From the NCBI GenBank assembly GCA_050014015.1, contig JBEKEC010000026.1, positions 1-64,000 of the forward strand: a stretch of 64,000 bases of DNA. The letters run 5' to 3'. The first letter of the stretch is position 1, and each line of letters begins with the position of its first letter. The notes beneath the pieces were generated by a model, which worked only from the letters and a program-made list of their open reading frames with translations, had not been told where the DNA came from and ran no database searches. The position numbers and the translations under genes were made by a program. This document shows positions 50,805-59,718 of this stretch, one piece after another. This DNA is from PALSA-1353 sp050014015 (GTDB lineage: Bacteria > Planctomycetota > Phycisphaerae > Tepidisphaerales > Tepidisphaeraceae).

Positions 50805-51113
50805 TTATATCGAGATCTGCTTGATCTCTTCGTAGGCGTCCATGAGCTTGGACCGGATCGCCAAAAGGGTTTTGAAGGCAAGGTCGGACTTTTCCATCGC
50901 CTCCATCACGCCGGTCACGCTTTGGTTTTTGCCGGTCGCCACGTCTTCGACGGCCTGCGACGCGTCCTGCTGAAGTTTTGAAACGTCGTCGATGCTCTTT
51001 TTAAGAACGTCGGCAAAGCTCGAGGCGGGCGTTGGCCCGGTGGTTTGCGATGGCCCCGTCCCCGGCGTGACGCCGGCGATTTTGCCTAGATTATTTGCAG
51101 CGCCTTCAATCAT
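50805..51113 (-). CDS. fliE: Flagellar hook-basal body protein FliE, 102 aa
   Basis: Links the MS ring and rod. Contains SSFADVLKKSIDDVSKLQQDASQAVEDVATGK and VMEAMEKSDLAFKTLLAIRSKLMDAYEEI, the FliE signature. Follows flgC by 32 bases and precedes fliF by 88. Confidence 0.95.
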   Translation of the reverse strand: MIEGAANNLGKIAGVTPGTGPSQTTGPTPASSFADVLKKSIDDVSKLQQDASQAVEDVATGKNQSVTGVMEAMEKSDLAFKTLLAIRSKLMDAYEEIKQISI

Positions 51114-51145
51114 TGCTCAGTCCAACGTCATGCGAGCAGCCGCTA

Positions 51146-51550
51146 TTAAGCGAGCAGCCGCAGGCTCGAATTAAACATCGACTTGGCCGTATCCATCATG
51201 GTGACGTTCGCCTCATAGGCCCGTGATGCCTCCAGCGCGTTGACGAACTCGACCGCCAGATCGACGTTCGGATAACTGACGTAACCGTTCTTGTCGGCGT
51301 CGGGATTTCCCGGATCGAATCGCTTGGGAAGCGGCGACTGATCGAATTGCACCGATTTCACGTGCACGCCCGGCTTCGTCGAACCCTCCGCCTCACCGGG
51401 GGCGAACACCACGAACCGCCGGCGATATGGATTCGGCTTGCCATTCGAGTCGCGCAGCGTGTTGGCGTTGGCGATGTTGCCCGCGATCGTATCCATCCGG
51501 ATTCGCTGGGCCGTTAGTGCGCTGGCGCCCATGTCGAGAACGTCAAACAT
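51146..51550 (-). CDS. flgC: Flagellar proximal rod protein FlgC, 134 aa
   Basis: Rod subunit. MFDVLDMGASALTAQRIRMDTIAGNIANANT at the N-terminus and YPNVDLAVEFVNALEASRAYEANVTMMDTAKSMFNSSLRLL at the C-terminus, written here in two parts, are the flagellar rod signatures. It starts three bases after flgB with a strong GAAGGAAGGG ribosome-binding site. Confidence 0.96.
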   Translation of the reverse strand: MFDVLDMGASALTAQRIRMDTIAGNIANANTLRDSNGKPNPYRRRFVVFAPGEAEGSTKPGVHVKSVQFDQSPLPKRFDPGNPDADKNGYVSYPNVDLAVEFVNALEASRAYEANVTMMDTAKSMFNSSLRLLA

Positions 51551-51553
51551 AGC

Positions 51554-51952
51554 TTATTTCCCTTCCTTCAAGGCCGTTTCGATCATCGAGTATTGATCGC
51601 GCAGAAGCTCCACGGCCATATTGTGCATCAGGGCGTTCTTGGCCTGGTCGCTCATCAATTGCTCCATCGAGCGGTTGTTCCCGTCGTGAAACAGCATGCC
51701 CTGCTGGGGTTGCTGAATGTCCATCGAGACATCGTCGAAATTCACGCTTCCCGGCGCCGCCGATTCCTGCTCCTGGACCTTTTTCTGAAGAATTTCCTGG
51801 AACTTATCCAGGGAGAGATCCTTCTGGACGAAATTCGGCGTTGAAACGTTGGCAACGTCCTCCGCGAGCAGACTCTGCCGGGCATCGGTGAATTGAAGCA
51901 TTCGCTCCAACACCGGCGTACTTCCCTGATTGAGCAGACGGTCAATAAACAT
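51554..51952 (-). CDS. flgB: Flagellar proximal rod protein FlgB, 132 aa
   Basis: Rod subunit. LLNQGSTPVLERMLQFTDARQSLLAEDVANVSTPNF matches the FlgB N-terminus; the C-terminal helix ends EQLMSDQAKNALMHNMAVELLRDQYSMIETAL. A GAGG ribosome-binding site is present. It is the first structural gene after the regulators and lies behind a sigma-54-like sequence. Confidence 0.95.
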   Translation of the reverse strand: MFIDRLLNQGSTPVLERMLQFTDARQSLLAEDVANVSTPNFVQKDLSLDKFQEILQKKVQEQESAAPGSVNFDDVSMDIQQPQQGMLFHDGNNRSMEQLMSDQAKNALMHNMAVELLRDQYSMIETALKEGK

Positions 51953-51965
51953 TCAGGCCTCTCAG

Positions 51966-51981
51966 AACAAACCGCGTGCCA
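51966..51981 (-). promoter_or_regulatory. Sigma-54-like promoter sequence ahead of flgB
   Basis: On the minus strand TGGCACGCGGTTTGTT matches the -24 TGGCAC element exactly; the -12 element is TTGT in place of TTGC. The predicted transcript start falls only a few bases before the flgB ribosome-binding site, which weakens the call. The neighbouring sigma-54 activator gene makes it plausible. Confidence 0.4.
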
Positions 51982-52060
51982 GAAAAAACCTTCCGGCAAA
52001 TCCACGCTTTACCGCGCCGGAACGGCGCCGAACTTGCGCCGTCACGCGCAACTCCTGCGC

Positions 52061-53437
52061 CTATTGGTGCGTCACCATCTCCTCGGCAAGCTCGCCCTCC
52101 TCGCGCCAGCGCTTGAGCTTCATGCCCAGCGTTCGCACTCCGATGCCCAGCGCGCCGGCCGTGCGAACCCGATGGCCTTTGAACTGCTGGAGCGTGCTCA
52201 GAATCACCTGCTTTTCGATTTCCGCCAACGGCCGCCCGGCCAGCCCCTCGGCCACCGGCGCGGCGTGCTGATGCTTCAGCCACGGCTCGATCGTCTGCGC
52301 ACGGATCACGCCCGGCTCGCTTTCCAATACCACCGCGCGCTCCAGGATGTTCTGCAATTCCCGCACGTTGCCCGGCCAGTCGTAATGCTCCAACAGCGAC
52401 AGCGCCTCCGGCTCGATGTGCCGGAACGCCGCCTTTTCACGCTTGCTCGCCTGGTGGATAAAATTCCGGCATAGCTCGGGGATATCCTCCAGCCGGTTCC
52501 GCAGCGGCGGAATCTCGATCGGCACGACGTTCAGCCTGTAGAACAGGTCCCGGCGGAAATCGCCTTCCTCCACGCAACGTTCCAGGTTCCGGTTGGTGGT
52601 CGCGATCACGCGCACGTCCACCTGCTGCGTCAGGCTGCTGCCCACGCGCTCGAAACAGCTTTCCTGCAAAACCCGCAGCAGCTTCGCCTGCAGCGCCGCC
52701 GCGATTTCGCTGATCTCGTCGAGCAAAAGCGTCCCCCCGTCGGCCAACTCGAACCTTCCCCGGCGGAGCTTGTCGGCGCCCGTGAAAGCGCCTTTTTCGT
52801 GCCCGAAAAGTTCCGATTCCAGCAGGTTCTCCGATAACGCCGCGCAATTCACGGCCAGCATCGGCCGCTCGCGCCGGCCCGAAGCCAGATGAATCGCCCG
52901 CGCCACCACCTCCTTGCCGGTCCCGCTTTCTCCGCGGATCAGGACCGTCGCGTTGCTGCGCGAAACCTGCTCGATCTTCTGCCGCACCTGCTCCATCGCC
53001 GCGCTCTGCCCGATCAGCGGACGCGGCGAGCCGATTTCCGTCATGCTCCGATACGCCTGGTTTTCCAACCGCAGCCGGCTGTGCTCCAGCGTGCGGTCCA
53101 CCAGCAGCTTGATCTCGTCGGCGTTGAACGGCTTCTGGATGTAATCGTACGCCCCCAGCTTCATGGCCTCGACCGCGTTGGACACCGTCGCGAATGCCGT
53201 CATCAGGACGACCGGCATCTCCGGGCGCAGGCGTTTGGCCTCGGCGAGCAGTTCCAGCCCCGTCATCTTGGGCATGCGCAAATCGGTGATGAGCAGATCG
53301 AACCGCGCCGCCCCGAGCCGCGCCGCGGCCGCCGCCCCGTCCGGCGCCGCCACCACTTCGTGGCCCTCCCGCGCCAGAGTCTGCGCCAGCGAATCCCGCA
53401 TCATGTCCTGATCGTCAACGATTAGTATTCGAGCCAT
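52061..53437 (-). CDS. Sigma-54-dependent response regulator (NtrC/FlrC type), 458 aa
   Basis: Receiver with Asp52 (LLITDLRMPKMTG) and Lys102 (YIQKPF), AAA+ domain with Walker A GESGTGKE at 169-176, the sigma-54 contact loop GAFTGA at 216-221, Walker B GGTLLLDEI, and a C-terminal HTH (VRTAGALGIGVRTLGMKLKRW). It lies 21 bases after its probable partner kinase gene and just before flgB, like FlrC/FleR which activates class III flagellar genes. Target promoters are inferred. Confidence 0.92.
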   Translation of the reverse strand: MARILIVDDQDMMRDSLAQTLAREGHEVVAAPDGAAAAARLGAARFDLLITDLRMPKMTGLELLAEAKRLRPEMPVVLMTAFATVSNAVEAMKLGAYDYIQKPFNADEIKLLVDRTLEHSRLRLENQAYRSMTEIGSPRPLIGQSAAMEQVRQKIEQVSRSNATVLIRGESGTGKEVVARAIHLASGRRERPMLAVNCAALSENLLESELFGHEKGAFTGADKLRRGRFELADGGTLLLDEISEIAAALQAKLLRVLQESCFERVGSSLTQQVDVRVIATTNRNLERCVEEGDFRRDLFYRLNVVPIEIPPLRNRLEDIPELCRNFIHQASKREKAAFRHIEPEALSLLEHYDWPGNVRELQNILERAVVLESEPGVIRAQTIEPWLKHQHAAPVAEGLAGRPLAEIEKQVILSTLQQFKGHRVRTAGALGIGVRTLGMKLKRWREEGELAEEMVTHQ

Positions 53438-53458
53438 GCGTTCTCCCTGATGCTCTCG

Positions 53459-54286
53459 CTAAATCCTGAATTCAAAAATCGCTCCGCCCTGGGGCGCGTT
53501 GCTTGCCGTGATCGTCCCATCGTGCGCCTCGACGATGCGGTGAACGATCGCCAGACCCAGCCCGGTCCCCGATTCCTTCGTCGTGAAAAACGGGTTGAAT
53601 ATCCGGTCGAGCGCCGCCGGGGGAATCCCCGGTCCGCTGTCCCGGATCGAGAAACGGAATCCGCCCTCCCGCGGCTTCGGCGCCCAGGCCATCTCGATCG
53701 CGCCGGACTCTCCAACCGCTTCGATCGCATTGATCAGCAGATTCAAAATCGCCTGGCCGATCAACAGCGGATCGACGCGGACCGGCATTGGCCGGGGTCC
53801 GCGGAGCCGGCATTCGATCCCGCCGTGCAGCCGCTCGCCCGCCAACTCCCCGGACTGCTCCGCCAACTCCGCAAGGTCGCACTGCGCGAGCTGCGGCTGA
53901 ATTTCCCGGGAGAATTGCAGCACGTGGCTCACCAGCAACTCCAGCCGCTTCACCCCGGTGGAGATCTTGTTGACCAGTTGCAGCGGCCCCGGCTGCTGGG
54001 CGACGTCGCGCGCCAGCATCGAGGCGTACAACTCGATCCCGCCAAGCGGATTGCGGATTTCGTGCGCCATTCCCGCCGCCATCTCGCCGAGCGCCGCCAG
54101 ACGCTTGCGGCGCTCCAGTTGCCGATTCTTTTCCGACAACTCGCTGCGCAGCGACTGGACGGTTTGCTGAAGCTGGACGTGGGAATGCTGGAGCTTTTCC
54201 GTCAGGTCGTTGTACTGGCGGATGATCCCGCCAAGCTGCTCGATCCGGGCGGCGTTGGAGGCGTGGATGTCGGCGATCGCGTCCAT
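53459..54286 (-). CDS. Soluble sensor histidine kinase (FlrB type), 275 aa
   Basis: No membrane segment. An N-terminal coiled coil (residues 12-65) leads to HisKA with His75 (LAALGEMAAGMAHEIRNPL) and HATPase_c with N box LLINAIEAV, G1 DSGPGIPP and G2 TGLGLAIVHRI. It resembles FlrB/FleS, which lack membrane anchoring and act on the NtrC-type regulator next to them. It lies five bases after flgN. Confidence 0.9.
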   Translation of the reverse strand: MDAIADIHASNAARIEQLGGIIRQYNDLTEKLQHSHVQLQQTVQSLRSELSEKNRQLERRKRLAALGEMAAGMAHEIRNPLGGIELYASMLARDVAQQPGPLQLVNKISTGVKRLELLVSHVLQFSREIQPQLAQCDLAELAEQSGELAGERLHGGIECRLRGPRPMPVRVDPLLIGQAILNLLINAIEAVGESGAIEMAWAPKPREGGFRFSIRDSGPGIPPAALDRIFNPFFTTKESGTGLGLAIVHRIVEAHDGTITASNAPQGGAIFEFRI

Positions 54287-54291
54287 GGTCG

Positions 54292-54735
54292 TTATCGGTG
54301 CAGATCCAGCCCCGTTCGCGCCTGCCCGTACGCGGCGGCGGCGTAGGCACGGTTGAATTTTCTCGCGGCGGCCGCCTGGTTGATCCCGCGGCCCGCGTTC
54401 AGCTTACGCTGATGCAACACCAGCGTGTCATCCCGGTCGGCCGCGGCGATCTCTTCCAGCAGCCGGCGCGTTTCCCCCACCAGCGATTCCGCTTCGGTAC
54501 GCTGCTCATCCGGCAGGGCCGCCGTGAATTGTTTCCAGTTCCGCTTGGCCGGTGTGATGATCTGCTCCAACTGGGCCATCTCCTCCAGAAGCCGCTGCCT
54601 CTGCCCCAGCAACGCCAGCAGATCCTCGGTGCGGGAATTCTGAACGTACTCGTGCTGCGTTTTGGTCAGCTTGCCCAGACGCTGGTAGCAATCCAGTTGC
54701 CGCCGCATCGCCGCCAGAACTTCATCATTTTCCAT
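54292..54735 (-). CDS. flgN: FlgN-family export chaperone, 147 aa
   Basis: Small helical cytoplasmic protein. LDCYQRLGKLTKTQHEYVQ, LLALLGQRQRLLEEMAQLEQII and the C-terminal SGL-like helix (LNAGRGINQAAAARKFNRAYAA) match FlgN, the chaperone of hook-filament junction proteins FlgK and FlgL. Those clients are not in the window. The ATG at 54735 has GGGAG seven bases upstream; a longer open frame is spurious. Confidence 0.8.
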   Translation of the reverse strand: MENDEVLAAMRRQLDCYQRLGKLTKTQHEYVQNSRTEDLLALLGQRQRLLEEMAQLEQIITPAKRNWKQFTAALPDEQRTEAESLVGETRRLLEEIAAADRDDTLVLHQRKLNAGRGINQAAAARKFNRAYAAAAYGQARTGLDLHR

Positions 54736-54779
54736 AGCAACTCCCAGGCGCCCGCGCCGAAGCATCGGCCGGGCCCCTT

Positions 54780-57131
54780 TCACCACATTCCCGAGTCGTT
54801 GGTCCATTGCAGCCATTGGTCCCAATATTTTTTCGGCATGGAAAAAGCGCCGTCCTGGAAGGCCTCCGCGGGCATGTGCTGAAGCATCCACTTGGCGCGG
54901 TTGTTCGCCGCCTTCGCTTCCTCCGGCTTTCCCAAGGCGAAATACGCGTTCACGATCTGCACGTACGCCGACACGCTCGACGGATCGTTCTGATAATTGA
55001 ACGCGGCATCGTCGTAGAGCTTGATGGCATCCTCGTAATTGCCCAGGTCGTACATGCAATCCGCACGGTAAAAATGCGACAGTTTCAGATACAGCTTGTC
55101 CATGTCGTCCGCGGGCGCCAAAACGCGATACAGATCGATGACCTGATCGTAGAGGTTTCGGGCCTTGAGCAGGCGGTCGCGCCTGGCGGCGGCGGCCTGT
55201 GCCACCTCCGTCGCCACCGCGCTCGGTGACGTCTGCGCCGACGCCAGCTTCGCATCCAGCAACGCGGCGCTCTTCCTATAGCTGTCCGCCATCAGAAAAA
55301 TCATCTGCGCCTTCTGCCCGTCCTCGGGATACCTCTGCGTCAACTCCTGGAGCCGGGCAATCGATTCCTCGTACCGGCCGGTGCGGTAATACAGCTGCGC
55401 CAACTCCCGCAGGGCCTGGCGGAACTCCTCGGCCTTGGGATCGACCAGCGGGTTGTTCTCCACCACGCTCAGCAGCGTCGCCTCCGCCCGGCCATACTGC
55501 GCCGGACCCTTGGAGATATACGCCTCGGCCAGCGGAATCGCCGCTTTGCTCGCCGCCAGGCTCTTGGGATACTCCAACTGAATGCGCTGCAACGCATCGA
55601 TCGCCTTATCCAGATACCCCGCGGCCTGGTAGGTGCGCCCAAGACGCAACACCGCATCGGGCGCCGTCCGATCGCTTGGCCGCTCCGCCACAAACAACTC
55701 CAACGCCGCGATCGCCGATTGAAGATTGCTCGCCTTGTCGTAGAGATCGACCCCCTTCCACAGCGCCTCGGCGTAGCCGTGATCGTCCAGCAGCGTCAGT
55801 TGCCTCGAATACATCACGTACGCATCGCCGGCCTTGTTTCGCAGGTCGAAGATCTGTTGTTCACGGCGGATTTTTTCGACGGCATTGGCGTCCGGCAGCG
55901 TCGCCTCGAGCTGGGCGGCGCGCCGCTCGCACGTGCTGGCCAGGCGGGCGAGAAATCCCGGCGGCGGCGACGGCTCCAGGTCCTGCTCGTCCGCCATCAC
56001 TTCCAATGCGGATTGATAGTCCTCCGCTTGGGCCAGCAGTTCGCTGGCTTCGCGGAACGTCGTGATCGCTTCGGACTTGTATCTTTTGCTGGACGGACGC
56101 CGGTCAATCTGCCAAACCAGATCGTGGAAATCCGTCAACCCGCCGTCGATCTGCTGAGACATGATCCGGCAAATGCCCCTGCCAAGCAGCGCCAGCGGCG
56201 CGGGCTTCGACTCCGGATGCGTGTCCAGCACCGCCTGGTAAAACGAGATCGCCGTCGCGGCGTCCCCCCGCTCCTGGAAAATCCGGCCAAGATAATACGC
56301 CGCATCCGCGTCCAGCGGATGGCCTACGCGCAGCTGGTCCCTCGCCAGCCGCAGATATCGCTCGGCATCATCCGGCAACCCTTCGCGATACGCGCAGTAA
56401 CCCAACTGAAAATTGAACGTCCCCTGGTCCACCGGATCGGAATCCAGATGCGTCGCATCCGCCAGCAGCTTGCGCGCATCGACGAACTGCTTGCGGTCGA
56501 TCAAAATTCCCGCGCGCTGATCCAGCGCCCAGGCCCGCTCGACGTCGGTAAGCTCCGGCTGCTTGAGATAGTCCGCCAGCGATGCGTCCGCGTTGGCGGA
56601 ATCTTCGTCGGCCAGTTCCAGGTCGATCAACTTTCGCCGCAGGCTCAGCGATAGATGCGGATCCATCGCGATCGCCTGCCGATAATGCTCGGCCGCCTCG
56701 GCGGTGTGGCCCAGCGCCGCGTAACTGTCGCCGACCCGGCGATGCATGTCCGCATCCGCGCTCACACCCATTTGCAACGCGAGTTCCGTCTGCTCGATGA
56801 TGCGCTGATGATTGGCCGGAACGTCGATCCTCTGCTGCTTTTGTTCCGCTTCCAATGCCTGCGCGATCAGAGCGTGGATCGGACCCTCCTTTACCGGCTC
56901 CAGTTTCTCCGTTTCCAATATCCGCTCGAGCTGTTGCGCCGCCGCATCCGGACGATTCTGTTTAAGGTAATCCTTCGCCACGGCGATCTTCTGATCGAGC
57001 GTCGCGCCCGGGCCGGGATTGATGAACAGATATCCCGCGTAGATGAACAATCCCAGGGACAAAATAAAAAGTGGAAGTTGCCAAAGCTGCGAAAAACGCC
57101 GCGCCGATCGGCTGATGCGGGAAGTGGCCAT
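54780..57131 (-). CDS. Membrane-anchored TPR protein, 783 aa
   Basis: One N-terminal membrane helix (about residues 17-34), then almost wholly TPR and Sel1-like repeats (for example YAALGHTAEAAEHYRQAIAMDP, LGRTYQAAGYLDKAIDALQR, LYYRTGRYEESIARLQELTQRYP). It probably serves as an envelope scaffold. It is upstream of flgN by 44 bases on the same strand, so it may be transcribed with the flagellar cluster, but there is no sign that it is a flagellar part. Confidence 0.85.
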   Translation of the reverse strand: MATSRISRSARRFSQLWQLPLFILSLGLFIYAGYLFINPGPGATLDQKIAVAKDYLKQNRPDAAAQQLERILETEKLEPVKEGPIHALIAQALEAEQKQQRIDVPANHQRIIEQTELALQMGVSADADMHRRVGDSYAALGHTAEAAEHYRQAIAMDPHLSLSLRRKLIDLELADEDSANADASLADYLKQPELTDVERAWALDQRAGILIDRKQFVDARKLLADATHLDSDPVDQGTFNFQLGYCAYREGLPDDAERYLRLARDQLRVGHPLDADAAYYLGRIFQERGDAATAISFYQAVLDTHPESKPAPLALLGRGICRIMSQQIDGGLTDFHDLVWQIDRRPSSKRYKSEAITTFREASELLAQAEDYQSALEVMADEQDLEPSPPPGFLARLASTCERRAAQLEATLPDANAVEKIRREQQIFDLRNKAGDAYVMYSRQLTLLDDHGYAEALWKGVDLYDKASNLQSAIAALELFVAERPSDRTAPDAVLRLGRTYQAAGYLDKAIDALQRIQLEYPKSLAASKAAIPLAEAYISKGPAQYGRAEATLLSVVENNPLVDPKAEEFRQALRELAQLYYRTGRYEESIARLQELTQRYPEDGQKAQMIFLMADSYRKSAALLDAKLASAQTSPSAVATEVAQAAAARRDRLLKARNLYDQVIDLYRVLAPADDMDKLYLKLSHFYRADCMYDLGNYEDAIKLYDDAAFNYQNDPSSVSAYVQIVNAYFALGKPEEAKAANNRAKWMLQHMPAEAFQDGAFSMPKKYWDQWLQWTNDSGMW

Positions 57132-57235
57132 GGCATCCCTGCCTTTCACGACAACGCCGGCCATCCTGACCGGTCCAGCGAAGTATAACCTTCAACTGAC
57201 GGAAGGCAAGCCTTTGGCGATTGCCAATTGCCTAT

Positions 57236-57371
57236 GGGTCTGCCAATTCTTCCGCGAGCAAAGACGATTGAACCGCCATGACGCCAAGACGCCAAGGTAG
57301 AATCATGCCAAGGCGCAATTCCTACCTTGGCGTCATGGCGGTTCAATTTCTGCTCTTCCGAAAATTTTGGC
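57236..57371. repeat. Long inverted repeat element (GAACCGCCATGACGCCAAG family), copy 2
   Basis: Left arm 57267-57297 is identical to the left arm of the 28340-28546 element; the right arm 57325-57347 matches but lacks one GACGCCAAG-type unit, and the loop is only 27 bases. The outer flanks TCTTCCGCGAGCA and GCTCTTCCGAAAATTTTGGC also match as inverted repeats. Confidence 0.88.
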
Positions 57372-57460
57372 ACACCCATTGCCTATTGCCTATTGAAAGA
57401 AGAGGAGGTTGCGGACTCCCGTATTCCAATAGGCAATAGGAAATAGGCAATTGGCAATCT
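57372..57460. repeat. AT-rich inverted repeat (ATTGCCTATTG words)
   Basis: ATTGCCTATTGCCTATTG near 57378-57395 pairs with CAATAGGCAATAGG near 57427-57440 and further AATAGGCAATTGG words. The same ATTGCCAATTGCCTAT words recur at 57218-57236. The gap 57132-57577 therefore consists of repeats plus a terminator; no gene is visible. Confidence 0.7.
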
Positions 57461-57499
57461 TCCCACGCTCGCCACAATCGGCGTTTCACCGCGCGTCAA

Positions 57500-57535
57500 G
57501 AAAAACCGCCCCGTCGTTGCGATGCGACGGGGCGA
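57500..57535 (-). terminator. Rho-independent terminator downstream of the OmpA-family gene
   Basis: On the minus strand a 10-bp stem (CGCCCCGTCG with CGACGGGGCG, eight-base loop) is followed by GTTTTTCTT. It lies about 40 bases past the stop of the OmpA-family gene. Confidence 0.8.
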
Positions 57536-57577
57536 TGCGGAGAGAGAAAATGCAGGCTGAACAGGGCCGGGGCCCGA

Positions 57578-58489
57578 TTATTTCGACATGACCGGGCGCT
57601 GATCGGTCGCGGCCTCGGTGTCCTTGTCCAAATGCCTCGGGGCCGTTCGTCCGGAACGTTCCCCGGCGCTGGCGGAGACCGACCCGCCGCGCGGATGCGT
57701 CGGCAGAATCACAATCTCGACGCGCCGGTTCTGCGCCCGCCCGGCCTCGCTGGAATTGGACGCGATCGGCTGTTGATCGGCATATCCCGCGACGCCCAAT
57801 CGGGCTTTGCTCACCCCGTTTTTCACCAGTTCCGCCGCCACCGATATGGCCCGATGAGCCGACAGATACCAGTTGTCGAAGTTCCCCGCGTCGATGGTCG
57901 TTTGGCGGGTGACGCGCTGATTGTCGGTATGGCCGGCAACCATCAACTCATAGCCGATGGCTTCGGGTGAATTGAGAATGCCGGCGAAGCGCTGCAGCGT
58001 CCCGATAGCGCGTTCGTTGACGTCCGTGCTGCCTGACGCGAACGTCACGTCGCTCTTGAACTTCACGACGCCGCGCGAGGGGTCGAAGGTCACGATATCG
58101 GAATTAGCGTTGGCGAATTGAGTCAGCGCGTTGCTCAGATCGGCCGGAAGCGCCCGCTCGCCGACTTCAACCACTTGCGCCGGGCGATTGAGCAGGTCCT
58201 CGTACTTCTGAGTGATCGCGGCGTTCTGCGCCTGCAACGCGGCGACCTGCTGGGAATAATTCGCCAGCATGGCCGTCTGGGTATTGCCGGAATTGGCGAT
58301 CTGCTCAAGCTGGGCCTTGTATGCGTCGGACTGCGACCGCGCGCTGCGGGCGTCGGCCTCGGCCTGATTGAGTTGCTCAACCGCCTGGTCCCGGCTGAGC
58401 TTCATCGCGTTGTATTGTTCAGCGGATACGCAACCGGTGAGTGAAAATGCCAGTGTGGCTAATCCTAGCCAATGGTGCATCCTTGCCAT
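57578..58489 (-). CDS. OmpA-family lipoprotein, 303 aa
   Basis: Lipoprotein signal with Cys20 (LAFSLTGC). A coiled coil (about 30-105) joins a C-terminal OmpA/MotB domain (GVVKFKSDVTFASGSTDVNE, ELMVAGHTDNQRV, NWYLSAHRAISVAAELVKNGV, GYADQQPIASN), which binds peptidoglycan. The last 40 residues are a charged, disordered extension. GGAGG lies seven bases before the ATG. It could be a Pal- or MotB-like tether; there is no membrane helix, so a stator role is unlikely. Confidence 0.9.
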   Translation of the reverse strand: MARMHHWLGLATLAFSLTGCVSAEQYNAMKLSRDQAVEQLNQAEADARSARSQSDAYKAQLEQIANSGNTQTAMLANYSQQVAALQAQNAAITQKYEDLLNRPAQVVEVGERALPADLSNALTQFANANSDIVTFDPSRGVVKFKSDVTFASGSTDVNERAIGTLQRFAGILNSPEAIGYELMVAGHTDNQRVTRQTTIDAGNFDNWYLSAHRAISVAAELVKNGVSKARLGVAGYADQQPIASNSSEAGRAQNRRVEIVILPTHPRGGSVSASAGERSGRTAPRHLDKDTEAATDQRPVMSK

Positions 58490-58659
58490 GAGTCAGCCTC
58501 CATGCTGTTGAATTGTTTATGCGAAAACCGCGGAAAAATTCTCTCGTTTTCCCGGCGGCTTTGCGCCTGACGCGCGACATTCTGCCAAAAAATTATGGAT
58601 TTGCAAGAGCGCTTTTCGAGAAATCAGCGATTTTTGCGCCTGCGGGAATTCTCCCCACT

Positions 58660-59709
58660 TCAGCGCGTTGTCGTCTTGCCGACGATCAGTCCGACCACGA
58701 AGAACACCAGCGTGACCGCCAAACCACCGGCTGCCACGCCGATGAACCCGTATTTGCCGGCGTTCCGCAGAATGTCCGGACCGGTGTCCAGAACTCCGGA
58801 AACCAGGGCATAAGCGCCGAAAATCACCACCAGCGATGCGCCCAGCGCCGCGGCGCCGAATGCCGGGGCCATCGGGTCGGATTCTTCCTCGACGGTGACG
58901 ACGTTCTGAGTACGGCTTGGCGCGCCGGCCGCCAGGGTTCCGCGGATTTCGACCACTTTTTGCCCCGAGGCCGTCCCCGAGGGGATCCCGGTCTCCCCGG
59001 GAGGGCGCCGGCCCGTCGCCGTGCCGCCGGGGGCAATTTCGTCCAGCAATTCCGCGCCCAGCGACGTATCGTCGCTTTCGCGGGTCAAATCCAGCAATCC
59101 CGACCCCGACCCCACCCCTTCCGACGCCAATTCGCTGACGCCCGGGGCGATGGCGGTTTGCGCCGATGGATCGACCCGCTCCACCTCGTCATTTTGGAAG
59201 ACATCCACTCCGGCCCGGCTGCCCTGCGATCCGGAAAGGCCCGTGCCGCTGGCGGCATTCACGGACCGTCCGGGCGACGGCATGCCCCCCACCGAGCCGG
59301 AAAGGCCCAGGTCCGCCGCCAATGCCGTGTCCTCTTTCAGTGCCATCCCCCCAGCGGCAGCGCCGTGGCCGCTGTCGGTGTCCACCAAATTCAATCCCGA
59401 GCCCGAGCCGGTCAGTCCGCTGCCCAGCCCGCTGCCCACGCCGCTTCCGATCCCGCTGCCAATCCCGCTGCCGGCGCCCTTGCTATCGGCCAGCCCGATC
59501 GCCGCGCCGCTGTCTGATGCGCCAAGGTCCACCGGATCACCGCCCGCCAACTCCGCCTTGAGCGCCTCCACCTGGTCCGCCTTGTACATCAGCCGCGGAC
59601 CGTCGCGGAATTCCCGCAACCGGCCTTCTCGAGTGTACTGCTTGATTTCCTCTTCGTTCTTGGCCAGGGCGGCCTTGGCCTCATCGAGCGTATAAAACAT
59701 CTTGGCCAT
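58660..59709 (-). CDS. HTH plus Gly/Ser-repeat plus two-helix membrane protein, 349 aa
   Basis: Residues 1-50 look like an excisionase/MerR-type helix-turn-helix (FYTLDEAKAALAKNEEEIKQYTREGRLREFRDGPRLMYKADQVEAL, in parts), then about 200 disordered residues with GSGIGSG-type dipeptide repeats (near 80-105), then two C-terminal membrane helices (about 283-302 and 322-345). This three-part layout occurs in Phycisphaerae genomes with unknown role. The ATG follows GGAG. The gene lies nine bases after the next small protein and probably forms an operon with it. Confidence 0.8.
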   Translation of the reverse strand: MAKMFYTLDEAKAALAKNEEEIKQYTREGRLREFRDGPRLMYKADQVEALKAELAGGDPVDLGASDSGAAIGLADSKGAGSGIGSGIGSGVGSGLGSGLTGSGSGLNLVDTDSGHGAAAGGMALKEDTALAADLGLSGSVGGMPSPGRSVNAASGTGLSGSQGSRAGVDVFQNDEVERVDPSAQTAIAPGVSELASEGVGSGSGLLDLTRESDDTSLGAELLDEIAPGGTATGRRPPGETGIPSGTASGQKVVEIRGTLAAGAPSRTQNVVTVEEESDPMAPAFGAAALGASLVVIFGAYALVSGVLDTGPDILRNAGKYGFIGVAAGGLAVTLVFFVVGLIVGKTTTR

Positions 59710-59718
59710 GAGCGTCTC

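Noticed and set aside
57578..58489. MotB stator protein
   Set aside because: The protein has an OmpA-type domain but a lipoprotein signal instead of a transmembrane helix with the stator Asp, and no motA is adjacent.
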